A DNA stretch of 7,693 nucleotides from an uncultured archaeon (GTDB taxonomy: Archaea > Thermoproteota > CALKCG01 > B24): NCBI GenBank assembly GCA_938082915.1, contig CALKCG010000169.1:1-7693 (forward strand), in the 5' to 3' direction. The notes beneath the pieces were generated by a model. It searched no databases. It was not told the DNA's origin and was given only the letters and a program-made list of their open reading frames with translations. Position 1 is the stretch's first letter, and the number at the start of each line of letters is the position of its first letter. The translations under genes were made by a program, and so were the position numbers. This document shows, in pieces, positions 5,688 to 7,693 of the stretch.

Positions 5688-5939
5688 ATGTCTCTGACAG
5701 TTATGTCAAAGGTGGGTAAGAAGCGTACGCTTGTAATACCGAAGGCTATAGCTGAAAAAATCGGGCTGAATGAAGAGTGCAGGGTAAAGATTACCGTCGA
5801 GGAAGGGAGGATTATAGTGGAGCCTATGTGCGATGCCGTCTGGCTGTCGCTTTATGGAAAAAAGCTCACTAAAGTCACTCTTGAGGAACTGGAACGTGAG
5901 AGCATTGAGCAGCAGGAAAAGTACATCAACCTTGGCTAG
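5688..5939 (+). CDS. vapB: VapB-type antitoxin, AbrB/SpoVT fold
   Basis: An 83-residue antitoxin. The N-terminal swapped-hairpin DNA-binding domain (about residues 7-47) shows the classic VGKKRTLVIPKAIAEKIGL start and an EEGRIIVEP end, as in archaeal AbrB/MazE-like antitoxins. The acidic C-terminal tail (about 58-80, with KVTLEELERESIEQQEKY) is the part that typically wraps around and inhibits the PIN toxin. It is inferred to neutralise the VapC encoded next and to repress the shared promoter, which carries inverted repeats. Two in-frame starts are possible, ATG 5688 and ATG 5703 (MSKVGKKR); the first is used here but the second keeps the whole domain. The gene overlaps vapC by 8 nt, consistent with translational coupling. 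Confidence 0.88.
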   Translation: MSLTVMSKVGKKRTLVIPKAIAEKIGLNEECRVKITVEEGRIIVEPMCDAVWLSLYGKKLTKVTLEELERESIEQQEKYINLG

Positions 5940-6372
5940 GATACTTGTTGATACAAGCTTTCTTCTCCCAGCCGTGGGACTTGATGTCGAGGAAGAAGTC
6001 TATAATGCCATAAAGTGTTTTCATAAGGTGGTGGTGTGTTATATTGAAGCTAGCATACTAGAGATTATGTGGAAAGCTGTTAAGATTGTACCTGAAAGCG
6101 AAATGAATATTGTGAGAATGGGTATTGACGCAATAAGAAGCACCTACACGTTATTAACGCCTGGAGCATCCGCCTTACTAGAATCATATGTTTTATATCG
6201 CAGTTTCCATAGGGATTTGATAGATAATCTTTTATACACCGTATCAAATGAATATAATATCCCGCTATTAACGATTGATAGAAAATTTATACAAACCCTT
6301 GAAATGAATGGAAGAGATACATCCAATATTTTGACGCCGGAAAAATTCGTGAAAACGCTTAAAAGTAATTAG
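5932..6372 (+). CDS. vapC: VapC-type PIN-domain toxin (ribonuclease)
   Basis: A 146-residue PIN-domain protein of normal VapC length. The start is taken as TTG 5932, which gives the standard N-terminus MARILVDTSFLLP; an upstream open stretch from 5833 only lies over vapB. All expected acidic metal ligands are present: Asp7 in LVDTS, Glu44 in EASILEI, Asp98 in HRDLIDNLLYT and Asp116 in PLLTIDRKF. The nuclease site therefore looks intact. By family knowledge VapC toxins are Mg2+-dependent RNases that cleave tRNA or rRNA when the antitoxin is degraded; the target cannot be read from sequence. It overlaps the vapB stop by 8 nt, and no strong SD is seen before it (AGGA about 14 nt away), so translation probably depends on vapB. 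Confidence 0.88.
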   Translation: MARILVDTSFLLPAVGLDVEEEVYNAIKCFHKVVVCYIEASILEIMWKAVKIVPESEMNIVRMGIDAIRSTYTLLTPGASALLESYVLYRSFHRDLIDNLLYTVSNEYNIPLLTIDRKFIQTLEMNGRDTSNILTPEKFVKTLKSN

Positions 6373-6616
6373 GGCTAAGAGTTCGTTTTAAAACTCATGA
6401 ATGCTTTAGATACTCTGACGTAGCACAGCTGTGAACACGAAGAGCTAAAATTCTTCGGAAAAGAGAACGTAAATATCGTAGCTCATTTATAGCACCGGAG
6501 GAGGGAGAAAGTTTTTGTTTCAGTGCCTTTCCACATGGAGCAAAAACGGACTGTTGTGTGAAAGGAAAATATCTATTATTTTAAGTTTTAGTTCCTTAAT
6601 CATACCTACTGTAACT
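6373..6616. other. Convergent intergenic region between vapC and the arsenite transporter
   Basis: A 244-nt gap with no supported gene. It contains a weak stem just after vapC (GAGTT/AACTC, 6379-6396), a purine-rich GGAGGAGGGAG (6497-6507) and a larger hairpin (6526-6565). The SD-like purine run precedes a TTG ORF of about 52 codons (6515-6673), which is not accepted as a gene. Confidence 0.5.
6526..6565. terminator. Hairpin in the convergent vapC/acr3 gap (possible bidirectional terminator)
   Basis: CCTTTC (6526-6531) pairs with GAAAGG (6560-6565). After a one-base bulge, ACA pairs with TGT and the stem continues with G-U pairs, loop about 15 nt. It lies about 50 nt beyond the stop of the minus-strand transporter and 150 nt beyond vapC, where both transcripts should end. 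No long T tract follows on either strand, so termination is only inferred. Confidence 0.3.
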
Positions 6617-7657
6617 TCACCGAGCAGTATAAAGTTGGGTTTTTCCATGAAAGAAGTGATGTCGGGTCTTTAGGGCTATTTTCACAAATGTAAGCATGGA
6701 TGGGACCTCCCATAGAGGTCCAACTACCGTTGCCAGAGCGGCCTCTGAACTAGCACCGAAGACAACAGTGGCCGTTGCTATGGCAACTTCGAACTGGGTG
6801 CTTGAACTGATGAAAGCGATGGTCGCCGCATCTCTATAATCGAATTTTAGAAGCCAGGGTATTACGTAGAAAAGTGCGGCCATTATGAAGAAGTGTGCCA
6901 ACAGCGGTATAGAGATCAAGCCTACTATGAGGGGTTGGTTGGCGATTACCTCTCCCTTCAAAGAGAATAGGATTACAATCGTGGCGAGCAATGCTATCGC
7001 TGCAATATTTCCTATGACGGGCCGAAACCTGTCTTTAAACCATACTTCTCCCCTCTTATCGAGGAGAACTTTCCTTGAGATCTGACCTAAGGCTAAAGGT
7101 AAGCCAACAAAGAGGATTACGCTTTCAACTATGGGGGCTATTGGAACCGGGACTCCTCCAATTCCGAGATAGAAGGCTGCCAGAGGCGCATAGAGTATGA
7201 GGGTTGATAAAGCATTTATCGCGGCTATCACAACACCCTTAGCTACATCACCCTGAGCCAACAGAATCCAGAATAGAACCATACCTGTACACGGCGCTAT
7301 TCCCAGCAAGATTACGCCAGCAGCATATTCGGGGTAATTACTTAGAAATAGGCGGGCTAGCAAAGCCATAAGAGCCGGAGCTATAACCCAGTTACCTATC
7401 AATGTGAGAATTGTAGGCTTGGGAGACTTAGCAGCTTTCAGAATTTCCTTAAACTCTATACTCGCCATAGTTGGATACATGAGCAAAAACAGGCATATTC
7501 CCATAGGGATCGATATATCTCCAACTTGAAGCGACCCAATCCATAAACCCAGCTCTGGAAAGAACTTGCCTAGAAGAAAGCCGACAATCATGCTGAGGAT
7601 AACCCATAAGGTAAGATATTTTTCAAATCGCCCTAAAGTGGCTTCACTCTCAACCAT
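6617..7657 (-). CDS. acr3: ACR3-family arsenite efflux permease
   Basis: A 346-residue membrane protein of the bile/arsenite/riboflavin transporter superfamily, with about ten hydrophobic segments and normal ACR3 length. It would export As(III) (or Sb(III)) across the cell membrane using the ion gradient. The signature loop GIAPCTGMVLFW (119-130) holds the conserved Cys123 that is needed for transport in studied ACR3 proteins, followed by AQGD. A second signature near the C-terminus reads SSTQFEVAIATA (285-296, with Glu290) and then GPLWEVPSML (313-322); the usual form has NNFE where this has TQFE. A polar, basic tail of about 17 residues ends the protein. ATG 7657 is the only start, since an in-frame TAA precedes it by four codons. 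AAGG 7 nt upstream may act as SD; a stronger GGAGGAG is 15 nt away. No ArsR or arsenate reductase gene is visible, but the upstream gene is cut off. Confidence 0.88.
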   Translation of the reverse strand: MVESEATLGRFEKYLTLWVILSMIVGFLLGKFFPELGLWIGSLQVGDISIPMGICLFLLMYPTMASIEFKEILKAAKSPKPTILTLIGNWVIAPALMALLARLFLSNYPEYAAGVILLGIAPCTGMVLFWILLAQGDVAKGVVIAAINALSTLILYAPLAAFYLGIGGVPVPIAPIVESVILFVGLPLALGQISRKVLLDKRGEVWFKDRFRPVIGNIAAIALLATIVILFSLKGEVIANQPLIVGLISIPLLAHFFIMAALFYVIPWLLKFDYRDAATIAFISSSTQFEVAIATATVVFGASSEAALATVVGPLWEVPSMLTFVKIALKTRHHFFHGKTQLYTAR

Positions 7658-7666
7658 GTTAACGCC

Positions 7667-7693
7667 TTACTTCTCCTCCTCAATGTACAATTC
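7667..7693 (-). CDS. Possible 3' end of a gene upstream of acr3 (partial)
   Basis: On the minus strand the last 27 bases read as eight codons (ELYIEEEK) and a TAA stop, 9 nt before the acr3 ATG. The tight spacing and the use of the GGAGGAG stretch as both codons and SD would fit an operon. Eight codons are too few to identify a protein or prove that one exists. Confidence 0.25.
   Translation of the reverse strand, partial: ELYIEEEK

Noticed and set aside
5833..5931. Longer N-terminus for the VapC toxin (ATG 5833)
   Set aside because: It would overlap vapB by over 100 nt and adds sequence before the PIN start (ILVDTS), where VapC proteins normally begin.
6515..6673. Small ORF of about 52 codons (TTG start) 7 nt after a strong purine-rich SD-like GGAGGAGGGAG
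   Set aside because: It runs antisense into the acr3 coding end, has no recognisable motif and has mixed composition; the purine run alone does not make it a gene. Ribosome profiling could reverse this.
1..7693. CRISPR arrays, tRNA/rRNA genes, insertion sequences
   Set aside because: No regularly spaced repeats, cloverleaf-like segments, transposase motifs or terminal inverted repeats with target duplications were found.

Overview
The window reads as archaeal chromosome, probably from a thermophilic or anaerobic lineage. The signs are TTG starts used alongside ATG, AT-rich TATA boxes preceded by purine-rich BRE-like elements, near-leaderless spacing of some promoters, heavy use of AGA/AGG and ATA codons, a group 3b-type NiFe hydrogenase, and a VapBC pair of the archaeal type. 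I cannot name the genus; a Thermoproteota/Bathyarchaeia-like or Korarchaeota-like source would fit but is only a guess.

Region 1 (1-3311, + strand) is an operon for a cytosolic heterotetrameric NAD(P)-linked NiFe hydrogenase (sulfhydrogenase, hydBGDA order). The window opens inside the beta iron-sulfur subunit. The gamma flavin/NAD(P)-binding subunit, the delta small subunit and the alpha NiFe large subunit follow. The junctions are very tight (5 nt, 6 nt, and a 4-nt TTGA overlap), as expected for co-translated subunits. Electrons would run from the NiFe site in alpha through three [4Fe-4S] clusters in delta and those in beta/gamma to the FAD and NAD(P) of gamma. No maturation genes are in view.

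Region 2 (3312-4324) holds a convergent TauE/SafE membrane permease on the minus strand and a short divergent promoter region with a 13-bp palindrome. Region 3 (4325-5380) is a URO-D-superfamily protein that is neither a clear heme-pathway decarboxylase nor a canonical zinc methyltransferase.

Region 4 (5381-5687) is a 307-nt intergenic stretch with more structure than expected. It has an orphan BRE/TATA promoter, followed by a foldable ~60-nt stretch that ends in a T5 tract and has no ORF (candidate small RNA). A 12-nt segment in it is perfectly complementary to the 3' end of the upstream gene. Further on, a set of nested inverted repeats is centred on the TATA box of the next operon. Region 5 (5688-6372) is that operon, a VapB (AbrB-fold) / VapC (PIN) toxin-antitoxin pair. 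Region 6 (6373-7693) has a convergent intergenic hairpin, an ACR3-family arsenite efflux permease on the minus strand, and possibly the last codons of a gene upstream of it.

The genes are mostly recognisable families. I do not see a convincing new multi-gene system. The most interesting unexplained signals are the candidate small RNA with its complementarity, and the dyad operator around the vapBC promoter.
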